Assembly: GCF_001542775.1 (NCBI RefSeq) | Contig: NZ_CP014145.1 | Span: forward strand, 2,666,001-2,730,000 | Reading direction: 5' to 3' | Source of the DNA: Microterricola viridarii | Lineage (GTDB): Bacteria; Actinomycetota; Actinomycetes; Actinomycetales; Microbacteriaceae | Length of the DNA stretch: 64,000 nt | Shown here: positions 15,407 through 26,962 of the stretch, in pieces | Layout of the letters: each line of letters begins with the position of its first letter | Numbering within the stretch: position 1 is the first letter of the stretch | Made by a program: the position numbers and the translations under genes | The notes under the pieces: generated by a model | Database searches by the model: none | What the model saw: the letters and a program-made list of their open reading frames with translations, nothing else | What the model was told of the DNA's origin: nothing

Positions 15407-17124
15407 AACTGCCGCCAATTCGCGCGCGCCAGATCGAGCAGCTCGTCGCCGCGCCCTGACATCACGGTGCGCAGCGCGTAGAGGGTGAACCCCTTCACCT
15501 GCTCGGTCGTGATCGCCGGGGGCATCGACAGCTCCTGTGGCTCGGTCACCACGTCGAGCAGCGCCGGGCCGTCGACGGCGAGAAACTCGGTGACCGCCTG
15601 CTCCAGATCCTCCGAGCGCTCGACGCGTCGGCCGTGGATGCCCATCGCCTCGGCGAGGCGCGCGAAGTCAGGGTTGCGCAGCTCGGTTCCGAAGGTGATG
15701 AACCCGGCGGCCTTCATCTCGAGCTCGACGAAGTTCAGCGACGAGTTGTTGCACACGACGACCTTCACCGGGAGCTGGTTCTGAGTGAGCGTGATCAGCT
15801 CGCCGAGCATCATGCTCAGGCCGCCGTCGCCGGCCAGGGCGACGACCTGACGCTCCGGCTGCGCGGCCTGGGCGCCGATCGCGTGGAGCAGGGCGTTCGC
15901 CATCGAGCCGTGGGTGAACGAGCCGACCAGCCGGCGAGCGCCGTTCATGTGCAGGTAGCGCGCCGCCCAGACGACGGGCGACCCCACGTCCGCGGTGAAC
16001 ACGGCATCCGCGCCGGCATGCGCATCGAGGAGCCTGGTGAGGTACTGCGGGTGGATCGGCCGGCCGGTGGCCGCGGGCACGGCGAGCTCGTCGAGCTTCG
16101 CCCGGGTCGCGGCGAAGTGGCTGAGCGCGTCGTCGAGGTGGCGGCGCGATTCCTTGCGCTCGATCAGCGGCAGCAGGCTCCGGGCGGTGTCGCCCACATC
16201 GCCGACGAGGCCGAGGTCGACCGGATGCCGGCGGCCCAACTGCGCGCCCCGGATGTCGACCTGCACCGTCGTTGCCCGGCTCGGGTAGAACTGTTGATAC
16301 GGGAAGTCACTGCCGAGGACCAGCACGAGGTCGGCCGCCTCCATCGCGCGGTAGCCGGACGCGAACCCGAGCAGCCCCGTCATCCCAACATCGAAGGGGT
16401 TGTCGTACTCGATGAACTCCTTGCCGCGCAGCGCGTGCACGATGGGCGCGGCGAGCAGCTCGGCCAGCGCGATGACATCGTCGTGCGCGCCCTGCACGCC
16501 CGCGCCGGCGAGGATGGTGACCTTCTTCGCGCCGTTCAGCAGCGCGGCCGCCTCGGCGAGCTCGGGCCGGCTCGGCGTGACCACCGGGTTGGCGCGGCGA
16601 ATCCGCACGGCCCGCTGCTCGGTCGCGCGGGCCAGCGCCACGTCGCCCGGGATCACGACGACGGCCACTCCGCGCAGCTCGATCGCCGAACGCATGGCGA
16701 TCTCGAGCACGCGCGGCATCTGGCTGGGGTCGGCCACGTACTCGACGTAGACGGAGGCCTCGCGGAACAGCTCCTGCGGATGCGTCTCTTGGAAGTAGCC
16801 GCTGCCGATCTCCGCCGTGGGGATGTGCGCCGCGATCGCGAGCACCGGCACCCGCGACCTGTTCGCGTCGAACAGGCCGTTGATGAGATGGAGGTTGCCC
16901 GGCCCACAGGAGCCGGCCACGACGGCCAGCTCACCGGTGAGCGCGGCGTCGGCGGCCGCGGCGAACGCGGCCGTCTCCTCGTGCCGAACATGCACCCACC
17001 GGATCGTGCCGTCCTTGCGCAGTGCGTCGGTGAAGCCGTTCAAGGAGTCGCCGGGGAGGCCGTACACCCGCCGCACCTCGTTGACTTTCAACACCTCGAC
17101 GATGTTCTCAGCGACGGTTCCCAT
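15400..17124 (-). CDS. poxB: thiamine-pyrophosphate-dependent pyruvate oxidase / pyruvate:quinone dehydrogenase
   Basis: A 574-residue enzyme of the PoxB branch of the acetolactate-synthase superfamily, converting pyruvate to acetate and CO2 with electrons to quinone. The N-terminal domain has YGLPGDSLNGFTDAL and RHEETAAFAAAADAALTG with the TPP-activating Glu; SGYFQETHPQELFREAS is PoxB-like; the central FAD region includes ILAGAGVQGAHDDVIALAE. The C-terminal TPP/Mg site is LAGDGGLSMMLGELITL then NNSSLNFVELE. The ATG at 17124 follows GGAGGAG. A peripheral membrane location is expected from the family. Acetolactate synthase is less likely given the PoxB-type motifs. Confidence 0.88.
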   Translation of the reverse strand: MGTVAENIVEVLKVNEVRRVYGLPGDSLNGFTDALRKDGTIRWVHVRHEETAAFAAAADAALTGELAVVAGSCGPGNLHLINGLFDANRSRVPVLAIAAHIPTAEIGSGYFQETHPQELFREASVYVEYVADPSQMPRVLEIAMRSAIELRGVAVVVIPGDVALARATEQRAVRIRRANPVVTPSRPELAEAAALLNGAKKVTILAGAGVQGAHDDVIALAELLAAPIVHALRGKEFIEYDNPFDVGMTGLLGFASGYRAMEAADLVLVLGSDFPYQQFYPSRATTVQVDIRGAQLGRRHPVDLGLVGDVGDTARSLLPLIERKESRRHLDDALSHFAATRAKLDELAVPAATGRPIHPQYLTRLLDAHAGADAVFTADVGSPVVWAARYLHMNGARRLVGSFTHGSMANALLHAIGAQAAQPERQVVALAGDGGLSMMLGELITLTQNQLPVKVVVCNNSSLNFVELEMKAAGFITFGTELRNPDFARLAEAMGIHGRRVERSEDLEQAVTEFLAVDGPALLDVVTEPQELSMPPAITTEQVKGFTLYALRTVMSGRGDELLDLARANWRQLF

Positions 17125-17313
17125 TGCCTTCTCCTCCGAGTAGCCCTGCGGGTGGTGCGCGTGCGGGCCACCCTACGCCGGGTTCCCGGGAAGCGGCACC
17201 GCGCGTTCGCCTGTGGGCCACCTGCGCGCCAGCCGGGGGACATCCGCTGCCGCTTCGATGGCAGGGGCTCGCCGCACGATCGTGCGCCGCCGCGCCCACC
17301 CACTCCCATATGA

Positions 17314-20142
<2,829 letters not shown>

Positions 20143-20160
20143 CGGCATCCGCTCGCCGAG

Positions 20161-20194
20161 GGGGCTCGGCCACGATGTGGCCGGGCCCCTTTCT
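20161..20194 (+). terminator. rho-independent terminator after the phosphatase gene
   Basis: GGGGCTCGGCCAC (20161-20173), loop GAT, and GTGGCCGGGCCCC (20177-20189) pair with one mismatch, followed by TTTCT. The stem lies 19 bases after the stop codon. Confidence 0.85.
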
Positions 20195-20377
20195 CGTGGC
20201 CCGCGCAGGAGACGTCATGCACCCGCTCTGCGGCACGCGTGGCTCGCTCCCGACAACGAGTCGGGGCGCAGCGCCACGATTCCAGAGTCGACACGGGCTA
20301 CGCTGCAGGGAGCTCGCGTTTCCTGCTGAACCTCACCGCCGCGGTCAGCGCTTCGGAGAGCGAGCGGGAGGGTCATC

Positions 20378-22096
20378 GTGGACCATTTGCGCAGTGCCGC
20401 CTGGTATCAGGGTTCGGACCGCAACGCCTACATTCACCGCGCCTGGATGCGGCGCGGGCTCCCCGACGACGCGCTCGACGCGACAAAACCGCAGATCGCA
20501 ATCGCGAACACGGCCTCCGACCTGACCCCGTGCAACATGCACCTCAACGAGGTCGCCGACAGCGTCAAGCAGGATGTCTGGGCAGCTGGCGGCGTGCCGT
20601 ACAACCTCCCGGTTGTCTCGCTCGGCGAGACCCAGGTGAAGCCGACGGCGATGCTGTGGCGCAACATGGCGGCCATGGCGATGGAGGAGATGTTCCGCGC
20701 CAACCCCATCGACGGGCTCGTGCTGCTCGGCGGCTGCGACAAGACGATCCCGGCTCTGCTGATGGCGGCGGCATCCGTCAACATCCCGGCGATCGTGGTG
20801 CCGGGCGGCCCCATGCTCACCGGCTACTTCCGCGGCGAGGCCCTCGGATGCGGCACCGACGTCTGGCGGCTGAGCGAAGAGGTGCGGGCCGGCACCATCA
20901 CGAACGCCCAGTTCCAGGAGTCGGAGCAGTCGACCATCCGCAGCAAGGGGCACTGCAACACGATGGGCACCGCGTCCACCATGGCCGTCGTCGCCGAGGC
21001 CCTCGGCATGACCATCCCCGGCTTCGCCGGCACCCCCGCCCCCGACGCCCGCCTGCTGAAGATGTCGCACGAGACCGGCCGGCTCATCGTCGACATGGTG
21101 GCCGCGGGCCGCCGGCCGAGCGACATCATGACCAGGGAGTCGTTCCTCAACGCCATCATGGCCGTCGCGGCGGTTGGCGGTTCCACCAACGCGGTCGTCC
21201 ACCTGCTCGCCATCGCGGGCCGGCTCGGCATCGAGCTGAGCCTGGAGGATTTCGACGAGGCGGGCGCCGGCATCCCGGTCATGGCGAACCTGCAGCCGAG
21301 CGGCAGCTTCCTGATGGACGACCTGCACCGCGCCGGCGGGCTGCTCGCCCTGCTCTCGCAGATCGCCGACCTGCTGCACCCGCAGCCGATCACTGTCACC
21401 GGAGCGCCCTTCGTCGCCTCCCTCGGCGGCCACCCCGTCTACGACGACACCGTCATCCTGCCGCGCGAGAACCCGCTCATGGCGGATGCCGGCATCGCCG
21501 TGCTCCGCGGCAACCTCGCGCCCCGCGGCGCGATCATCAAACCGTCGGCGGCCACCCCGGAGCTCCTCCAGCACGTCGGCCCCGCGGTGGTCTTCGACAG
21601 CGTCGAGGACATGCGCGCCCGCATCGACGACCCCGAGCTCGACGTCACGGCCGACTCGGTGCTCGTGCTCCGCGGCTGCGGCCCCCGGGGCTACCCGGGC
21701 ATGCCCGAGGTCGGCAACATGCCGCTCCCCCGCAAGCTGCTGGAGGCCGGCGTGCGCGACATGGTGCGCATCAGCGACGCCCGCATGAGCGGCACCGCCT
21801 ACGGCACGGTGATCCTGCACGTGGCTCCGGAGGCCGCCGCCGGCGGACCGCTCGGGCTCGTGCGCACCGGCGACATCATCCGGGTGGACGTTGCCGGGCG
21901 CTCCCTCAGCGTGGATCTCAGCGACGAGGAGCTGAGTGCGCGCAGCCAGAGCCCGCAGAGCGAGGCGGCGTACGCCAAGCCCAGCCGTGGCTGGGCGAAG
22001 CTCTATGTCGACCACGTGATGCAGGCAGACACCGGGGCCGACCTCGACTTCCTGGTCGGGTCCAGCGGAGACGAGGTCAGCCGTGAGTCGCACTGA
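20378..22096 (+). CDS. IlvD/Edd family dehydratase (probable sugar-acid dehydratase)
   Basis: A 572-residue iron-sulphur dehydratase. The three family cysteines are present: C52 in DLTPCNMHL, C120 in LLGGCDKTIP and C193 in SKGHCNTMGTASTM, expected to hold a [2Fe-2S] cluster. GGSTNAVVHLLAIAGR, GCGPRGYPGMPEVGN and DARMSGTAYGT also fit. The pairing with a zinc-dependent alcohol dehydrogenase 24 bp downstream suggests sugar oxidation and sugar-acid dehydration rather than branched-chain amino-acid synthesis; that is inference. The GTG start at 20378 has GGGAGG seven bases upstream. Confidence 0.85.
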   Translation: MDHLRSAAWYQGSDRNAYIHRAWMRRGLPDDALDATKPQIAIANTASDLTPCNMHLNEVADSVKQDVWAAGGVPYNLPVVSLGETQVKPTAMLWRNMAAMAMEEMFRANPIDGLVLLGGCDKTIPALLMAAASVNIPAIVVPGGPMLTGYFRGEALGCGTDVWRLSEEVRAGTITNAQFQESEQSTIRSKGHCNTMGTASTMAVVAEALGMTIPGFAGTPAPDARLLKMSHETGRLIVDMVAAGRRPSDIMTRESFLNAIMAVAAVGGSTNAVVHLLAIAGRLGIELSLEDFDEAGAGIPVMANLQPSGSFLMDDLHRAGGLLALLSQIADLLHPQPITVTGAPFVASLGGHPVYDDTVILPRENPLMADAGIAVLRGNLAPRGAIIKPSAATPELLQHVGPAVVFDSVEDMRARIDDPELDVTADSVLVLRGCGPRGYPGMPEVGNMPLPRKLLEAGVRDMVRISDARMSGTAYGTVILHVAPEAAAGGPLGLVRTGDIIRVDVAGRSLSVDLSDEELSARSQSPQSEAAYAKPSRGWAKLYVDHVMQADTGADLDFLVGSSGDEVSRESH

Positions 22097-22120
22097 GCTG
22101 GAGTTTGGGGAGGCGAGCTG

Positions 22121-23155
22121 ATGCGCGCACTCGTCGTGACCGCCCCGCGGCGAGCGGAGGTCCAGGAGGTCCCGGCACCGCTTGCCTTGCCGGGCCAGTT
22201 GCTTGTCGACGTGGAACGGGTTGGCATCTGCGGCACCGATGTCGAGCTGTTCACCGGAGAGATGGCCTACATCCACCACGGGCGCACCCACTTCCCGCTG
22301 CGGCTGGGGCATGAGTGGACCGGCCGGGTCGTTGCGGTCGGCTCCCCCGAGGACGAGAGCTGGATCGGGCAGCGCGTCACCGGCGACACCATGCTCGGAT
22401 GCGGGCACTGTACGTATTGTCAGGGCGGCCGCCACCACGTCTGCCCGGACCGTTTCGAGGTCGGCATCCTCGACGGTTGGGCGGCCGCCCTCGCCGAGCA
22501 GGTGCTCATCCCGACGCGCTACGCGTACCGGATCCCCGAGAACGTCACCGTCACCGCCGCCGCCCTGGTCGAGCCCGGCGGCAACTCGCTGCGTGCCGTG
22601 CGCGCCGCCGCAATCGAGCCGGGCCACAGGGTGCTAGTGCTCGGCTCCGGCACCATCGGGCTGCTTGCCGCCCAATTCGCGCTGGCCGAAGGCGCCGAGG
22701 TGCATGTCGGCGGCGTTCGTGAGGGCTCGCTCGAACTGGCGCGCTCGCTCGGCGTGCGGCACACCTGGCAGTTCGACGCACTCGCCGACGGCCACGACAA
22801 CACGTTCGACGCCGTGATCGAGGCCAGCAGCGATGAACGGATGCCGCCCCTCGCCGTGCAGCTCGCGAAACCGGCGGGCCGGGTCGTGTACATCGGCCTG
22901 GCGTCCACCCCCAGCCGTGTCGACACCCGCGATCTCGTGCTCAAAGACGTTTCCGCCGTCGGCATCCTCTCGGCCTCCCCCGGTCTGGCCGGGGCGATCG
23001 AGGGCTTCGCCGGCGGCGCCGTGATCCCCGACTCGATCGTCAGCGAGGTCATCTCACTCGAGGAGGTGCCGAGCCGGCTGGAGGGTGCGCGCGGCGCGGC
23101 CGCGGGCCCCGGGCCGAAGGTGCACGTCGACCCGCGGCGGCGCTTCGAAAAGTAG
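22121..23155 (+). CDS. zinc-dependent medium-chain alcohol/sugar dehydrogenase
   Basis: A 344-residue MDR dehydrogenase. The catalytic zinc region is VGICGTDVELF with LRLGHEWTG; the structural zinc loop is CGHCTYCQGGRHHVC; the NAD(P) fold is VLVLGSGTIGLLAAQFA. It follows the IlvD/Edd dehydratase in the same direction, suggesting an oxidative sugar or polyol route. Its final codons (about residues 340-344, RRRFEK) are read through the distal end of the decayed membrane-protein fragment on the other strand, so the C-terminus may have been altered by that insertion. Confidence 0.9.
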   Translation: MRALVVTAPRRAEVQEVPAPLALPGQLLVDVERVGICGTDVELFTGEMAYIHHGRTHFPLRLGHEWTGRVVAVGSPEDESWIGQRVTGDTMLGCGHCTYCQGGRHHVCPDRFEVGILDGWAAALAEQVLIPTRYAYRIPENVTVTAAALVEPGGNSLRAVRAAAIEPGHRVLVLGSGTIGLLAAQFALAEGAEVHVGGVREGSLELARSLGVRHTWQFDALADGHDNTFDAVIEASSDERMPPLAVQLAKPAGRVVYIGLASTPSRVDTRDLVLKDVSAVGILSASPGLAGAIEGFAGGAVIPDSIVSEVISLEEVPSRLEGARGAAAGPGPKVHVDPRRRFEK

Positions 23156-23226
23156 TACGCGACATCCAGAATGACACTCAGAACGATGACGCCGACGATT
23201 ACTCAAAGGAGAAGGTTCGTTTCCAC
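23140..23226 (-). pseudogene. remnant of a copy of the small coiled-coil membrane protein gene
   Basis: On the minus strand from a GTG at 23226 the sequence reads VETNLLL, stop, VIVGVIVLSVILDVAYYFSKRRRG. This aligns residue by residue with MDTSIVLWIVVGVIVVIVVIGVAYYVSKQRRK of the intact gene at 13835-14230; the TGG for Trp8 has become TGA (23203-23205). The leader is also shared: GAACTTTCCGCCTCTC on the plus strand is identical at both places. The rest of the gene is absent. It is therefore a truncated, nonsense-disrupted duplicate. Confidence 0.85.
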
Positions 23227-23329
23227 GAACTTTCCGCCTCTCAGCTGAGATGGGTCGATAACGGGGTGGGTCGATGCGGATGCGCGACGGCTGCATGCCT
23301 CAAGACACGGGGGCGCCGCCTGGCGACGT

Positions 23330-25048
23330 TCAGCCCTTCGTGAAGGGAAGCACCAGCCTCGACGGATGCTCGGCGTCGCGGTACACCTTGTGCGTGACCG
23401 GGCGACCAACGGGCAGGTGGAACGCGTCGGGAGGCAGCAGGGCGTTGTGCTCGTCGGACAGCGGCTCGTCGTTGGAGAGCTCGGCCACCAGTCGATGCCC
23501 GGGCAGCAGCGTCGCCGCGAAGGGATAGATCCGCAGCACATACTCCTCGACCACCCCGGGCTCGACGGGAACGGCACGGGTATGCGGGTGATGGGGGTTG
23601 CCCTCTGTGGTGAGTTCGAGGTCAAGCTCGCGGTGCGAGGCCTTCAGATAGGCAGAGGTCAGCAGTTGACGCGCGGCGCCGGGCGCTTCATCCCAGAACC
23701 GCATGATGAGGTTCGTGTCCGGCTGATCGATCTCGACGAACAGGTGCGCGGCACCCGTCCCGATCATCTCCACCGCTTCCTCAAAGGGTGCGGTGGTCCA
23801 GCGCAGCACCTCGACCTTGTCGGTCACGGTGAGCGGCGCCTGGTAGAAGCCGTCGGGGGCTGCGGCCGTGGCATCCATCGCCTCCGGTTCGGCGGAGAGC
23901 CGGCCTCGTGTGCGCAGATAGAGCGGGCGGTGTTCGACCGGCTTCGGGGGGAACTCCGCGCCTTCGGCATACTCGCGCGTGCCCTCAACGAACACACTCA
24001 CCGCGGGCTCGTCCATCACACCGTTGTCGATTCCCTTGATCCAATAGTCGTACCAGCGGAACATCTTGTCGTGCTCCTCGACCCACGGCCGCGACTGCAT
24101 GGGAGGGTACGAGCCGATCGTCAGCTTCTTCGGCCCGCCGAGCCGATTGAATGTCTCGATGGTGCCGTCAATGGTCCACCCGCGACCCTGGTCGATCTGC
24201 AGCCACACGGGCACCTCGACCTGGGCTGCGAGGTTGATGGGGTTGCGCTCCTCGTACCACTCGCCGTCGAATTCGTTGGTGATGATGTCGAACCACGCCT
24301 CGTGGTTGGTCGGATAGTGCAGGGTGTGCACGAGGTTCGGCCACGCCTGCACATCGGGGTCGGCGAGGCGTGCAGCGACGCGGGCCCTGACTTGCTCGTC
24401 GGACACCGTCTCCAGCATCCGGCTCTTGACCCTGTCTGTGAACGCCCAGCCGGAGTCGCCACCGCGTCCTTCCCTGGCGGCACGCGGCATGAACCACATG
24501 ATGCCGCCGTGGTAGGTGGTCTCGTAGAAGTCGTAATGACCACCCGAGATGAACAGGGCCTTCAGGTGTGGGGGTCGCTCGGCCGCAGCCAGCAACTGCA
24601 TCGATCCGAAGTACGAGATACCGATCATGCCGACCCGACCGTCACACCAGGGCTGTTCAGCAACCCACTCGATGAAGTCGTAGGCGTCTTGGCCGAGCGA
24701 GACGCCGCCGGCGTTGTAGTTGCCGATGTGCTCACCCTCTGACCCGCCCGAACCGCGCAGATCGCCGATCACGTGCACGTAGCCCTGGTCGACGACGCGC
24801 GCGATGTCCCCGGCCTCGATGCAGCCATCCCACATCGGCGAGGGCCGACGCTGCGGTGGCATCGTCAGAGCCAGCGCCTGCAGCTCCTTGCCGTATGGGC
24901 TCAGCGCGACGAGCGCGGGGCGCGGCTCGCTGTCGGCCGCACCATAGGCGTCGGCGACGAGCGCCACGCCGTCACGCATCGGAACACGCAGGTCTTTGTG
25001 GACGCCGACGTTGCGACCTCCAGCGGAGATGGTGCGGAAATCGGTCAT
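23330..25048 (-). CDS. CocE/NonD family hydrolase (X-Pro dipeptidyl-peptidase-like)
   Basis: A 572-residue serine hydrolase. The N-terminal alpha/beta-hydrolase domain carries the nucleophile elbow GMIGISYFGSMQ and DLRGSGGSEG; FITNEFD-like segments and a C-terminal jelly-roll domain (from about residue 350, PLYLRTRGRLSAEP onward, ending PVTHKVYRDAEHPSRLVLP) are typical of cocaine-esterase relatives. It cleaves ester or amide bonds of small molecules. It is the last gene of a six-gene minus-strand operon and overlaps the MBL-fold gene by 4 bp. Cytosolic, with no signal peptide. Confidence 0.9.
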   Translation of the reverse strand: MTDFRTISAGGRNVGVHKDLRVPMRDGVALVADAYGAADSEPRPALVALSPYGKELQALALTMPPQRRPSPMWDGCIEAGDIARVVDQGYVHVIGDLRGSGGSEGEHIGNYNAGGVSLGQDAYDFIEWVAEQPWCDGRVGMIGISYFGSMQLLAAAERPPHLKALFISGGHYDFYETTYHGGIMWFMPRAAREGRGGDSGWAFTDRVKSRMLETVSDEQVRARVAARLADPDVQAWPNLVHTLHYPTNHEAWFDIITNEFDGEWYEERNPINLAAQVEVPVWLQIDQGRGWTIDGTIETFNRLGGPKKLTIGSYPPMQSRPWVEEHDKMFRWYDYWIKGIDNGVMDEPAVSVFVEGTREYAEGAEFPPKPVEHRPLYLRTRGRLSAEPEAMDATAAAPDGFYQAPLTVTDKVEVLRWTTAPFEEAVEMIGTGAAHLFVEIDQPDTNLIMRFWDEAPGAARQLLTSAYLKASHRELDLELTTEGNPHHPHTRAVPVEPGVVEEYVLRIYPFAATLLPGHRLVAELSNDEPLSDEHNALLPPDAFHLPVGRPVTHKVYRDAEHPSRLVLPFTKG

Positions 25049-25986
25049 GAGGTTGCTCCTCGTTCGGTGCCGAACTGCGTGAGGTACGCGTTCATAGTGG
25101 TGAAGAAGGGTGCCGGTTCCAGCGTCGGGTCGCCCGCGTAGCCGAGCTGTTCGGCGACGGACTGGAACGGCGAATATGGCGAAGCAGTCGCGTGCAGCCC
25201 CACCTCGAGCTGCGAGAGGACGGCTGCGCGGATGCGGGCCTCGTTGTCGATGCTGCCCTGGATCGCCTCAAATGCATCCGAGGCGTCGAGCACCTCGGGA
25301 AAAGGTGTGCCGTCGGCTCGGCGGTAGGGGTGCCCGAGATACAGACGCTGCGGACGAACGTCGTCGCGCAGGAACTCGAGGCTCGCGCGATAACGGTTCG
25401 GGTCCTCGTAACCGGGGAACCCGCTCGCGGCGCCATAGGCCTGGACGGCGTCGCCGACGAAGACATCCCCGGTCTCTTCGACGACGTAGGCGACGGCACC
25501 GATGGTGTGTCCGGGAATGGAATGCACGGCGACACGGACGCCGCCACCGAGGTCGAGCACCTCACCGCCGTCGAGGGCGAGGGTCGGTTCCATCTCGCCG
25601 GAGATCGCGTCGCGCAGCAACGCCTCCTCTGTGGCCTCTCCGTCGGGGTCGCTCAGCCATTTGCCGCGTCCCGAGCGCCACTCCTCGACGTGCGCCTCGC
25701 GCGAACGCAGCATCGGCACGTCGCCCTGGTGGATGACGACCTGCGCCCGCCGACCGGTCAGCTCCCACAGTGCGTGTGCACCGCCGATGTGATCGATGTG
25801 TCCGTGCGTGAGCAGGATCCAACGCACGTCTTCGATTCGGCGCCCGATCGCCTCGAGCCCGGCGCGCATCCCGCCGATGGATTCGGTCACTCCGGTGTCA
25901 ACGATCGCGGGCTCAGGTGCATCGATGTAGAAGGTGCGCAAACCGAATCGACCCCAGGGAGCGACGAGCGGATGGATGCCGGTCAT
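25045..25986 (-). CDS. metallo-beta-lactamase-fold hydrolase (possible lactonase)
   Basis: A 313-residue MBL-fold enzyme. The zinc motif is LLTHGHIDHIGGAHAL (HxHxDH), with a further ligand region HSIPGHTIGAVAYVVEE and GDAVQAYG, then YLGHPYRR near the C-terminus. Overlaps of 4 bp with genes on both sides show it is part of the operon. In this family lactonase, thiolesterase or glyoxalase-II-like activities occur; the neighbourhood of phosphotriesterase-like lactonases and esterases makes a lactonase plausible. Not proven from sequence. Confidence 0.85.
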   Translation of the reverse strand: MTGIHPLVAPWGRFGLRTFYIDAPEPAIVDTGVTESIGGMRAGLEAIGRRIEDVRWILLTHGHIDHIGGAHALWELTGRRAQVVIHQGDVPMLRSREAHVEEWRSGRGKWLSDPDGEATEEALLRDAISGEMEPTLALDGGEVLDLGGGVRVAVHSIPGHTIGAVAYVVEETGDVFVGDAVQAYGAASGFPGYEDPNRYRASLEFLRDDVRPQRLYLGHPYRRADGTPFPEVLDASDAFEAIQGSIDNEARIRAAVLSQLEVGLHATASPYSPFQSVAEQLGYAGDPTLEPAPFFTTMNAYLTQFGTERGATS

Positions 25987-26957
25987 GGGAGAGCCTTCGC
26001 CGGCGTCGGAGCTGTGCCCGTCTGCAGGAATGCCGCCGTCTCGGCGAAGGCGGCTCCGTATTCTGGCAGCCAGGCAAAATGCTGCACGAAACCGTGGCCC
26101 GCCCCCTCGTAGCGGTGCACGAGGGCCGGTACGCCGGCATCCTTCAGTCGCTGACCGTATTGCTCGCCCTCGTCGCGCATCGGGTCGAGTTCTCCGGTCA
26201 GGATGAGGGCGGCAGGAAGGCCGGACAGATCCGGTCGCCCAATCGGCGAGACGCGCGGGTCGAGCGGGTCGGCCCCACTCGTGAAGTAGAACGCGTTGAA
26301 CGGCGCGATCCCGGCGGTCTCCAGGCCGAAGCCCACGGCGTTCTCGACCATCGAGGCATAGCGCTTCGGGTCGAGGTCGAGGTCGAGGTCGACAGACGGG
26401 TAGTAGAGCACTTGGTGCGTGATCCGGTCGACGCCACGGTCGTGCAGCAGCGACGCCGCAACGGTGGCGATCGTGCCGCCGGAGCTGTCACCGACGACGG
26501 CGAGTGTCGTGCCGTCCCAGCCCGCCGACTCACCCTCGGAGATCAGCCAGTCGATGACACCGACCGCGTCGTCGAGCGCGGCGGGGAACGGATGCTCCGG
26601 CGCCAGCCGATATCCCACCGAGAACACGCGCAGGCCGGTCGCTGTTGCCAGGCGGCGGGCGACATCGTCGTGGGTGTTCAGACTTCCGAGGAAGTACGCG
26701 CCGCCATGGAAGTAGACGACCGCGCCGGAGGTCGGGGCATCCGTGTCGGCGTAAACCCGCACCGGAACAACCCCGGTCGGTGTCTGCACGACGATGTCCG
26801 TGACGTGCGCGACCGGGTGTCGGTCGGCGAGCGCGGGAACGTGCGACTCCTCGTCGGCGCGCATCGCGGCGGGGTCGAGCGGGGCGGGTTCGAGCGGGGC
26901 GGATTCTTCGTGCGGGAGGGAGGCCAGGAAACGCGCGATCTCGGGATGCAGGGGCAT
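25983..26957 (-). CDS. alpha/beta hydrolase, HSL/acetyl-esterase type
   Basis: A 324-residue esterase of the hormone-sensitive-lipase family. The oxyanion motif VYFHGGAYFLGS and nucleophile VVGDSSGGTIAT are intact; the late TGELDPMRDEGEQY supplies the Asp, and HRYEGAGHGFVQHFA the His. The start is the ATG at 26957 with GAGGAG ten bases upstream; a longer in-frame reading is antisense-like shadow. It hydrolyses short-chain esters. It sits between a flavin monooxygenase and an MBL-fold hydrolase in one operon. Confidence 0.9.
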   Translation of the reverse strand: MPLHPEIARFLASLPHEESAPLEPAPLDPAAMRADEESHVPALADRHPVAHVTDIVVQTPTGVVPVRVYADTDAPTSGAVVYFHGGAYFLGSLNTHDDVARRLATATGLRVFSVGYRLAPEHPFPAALDDAVGVIDWLISEGESAGWDGTTLAVVGDSSGGTIATVAASLLHDRGVDRITHQVLYYPSVDLDLDLDPKRYASMVENAVGFGLETAGIAPFNAFYFTSGADPLDPRVSPIGRPDLSGLPAALILTGELDPMRDEGEQYGQRLKDAGVPALVHRYEGAGHGFVQHFAWLPEYGAAFAETAAFLQTGTAPTPAKALP

Positions 26958-26962
26958 GGTCG

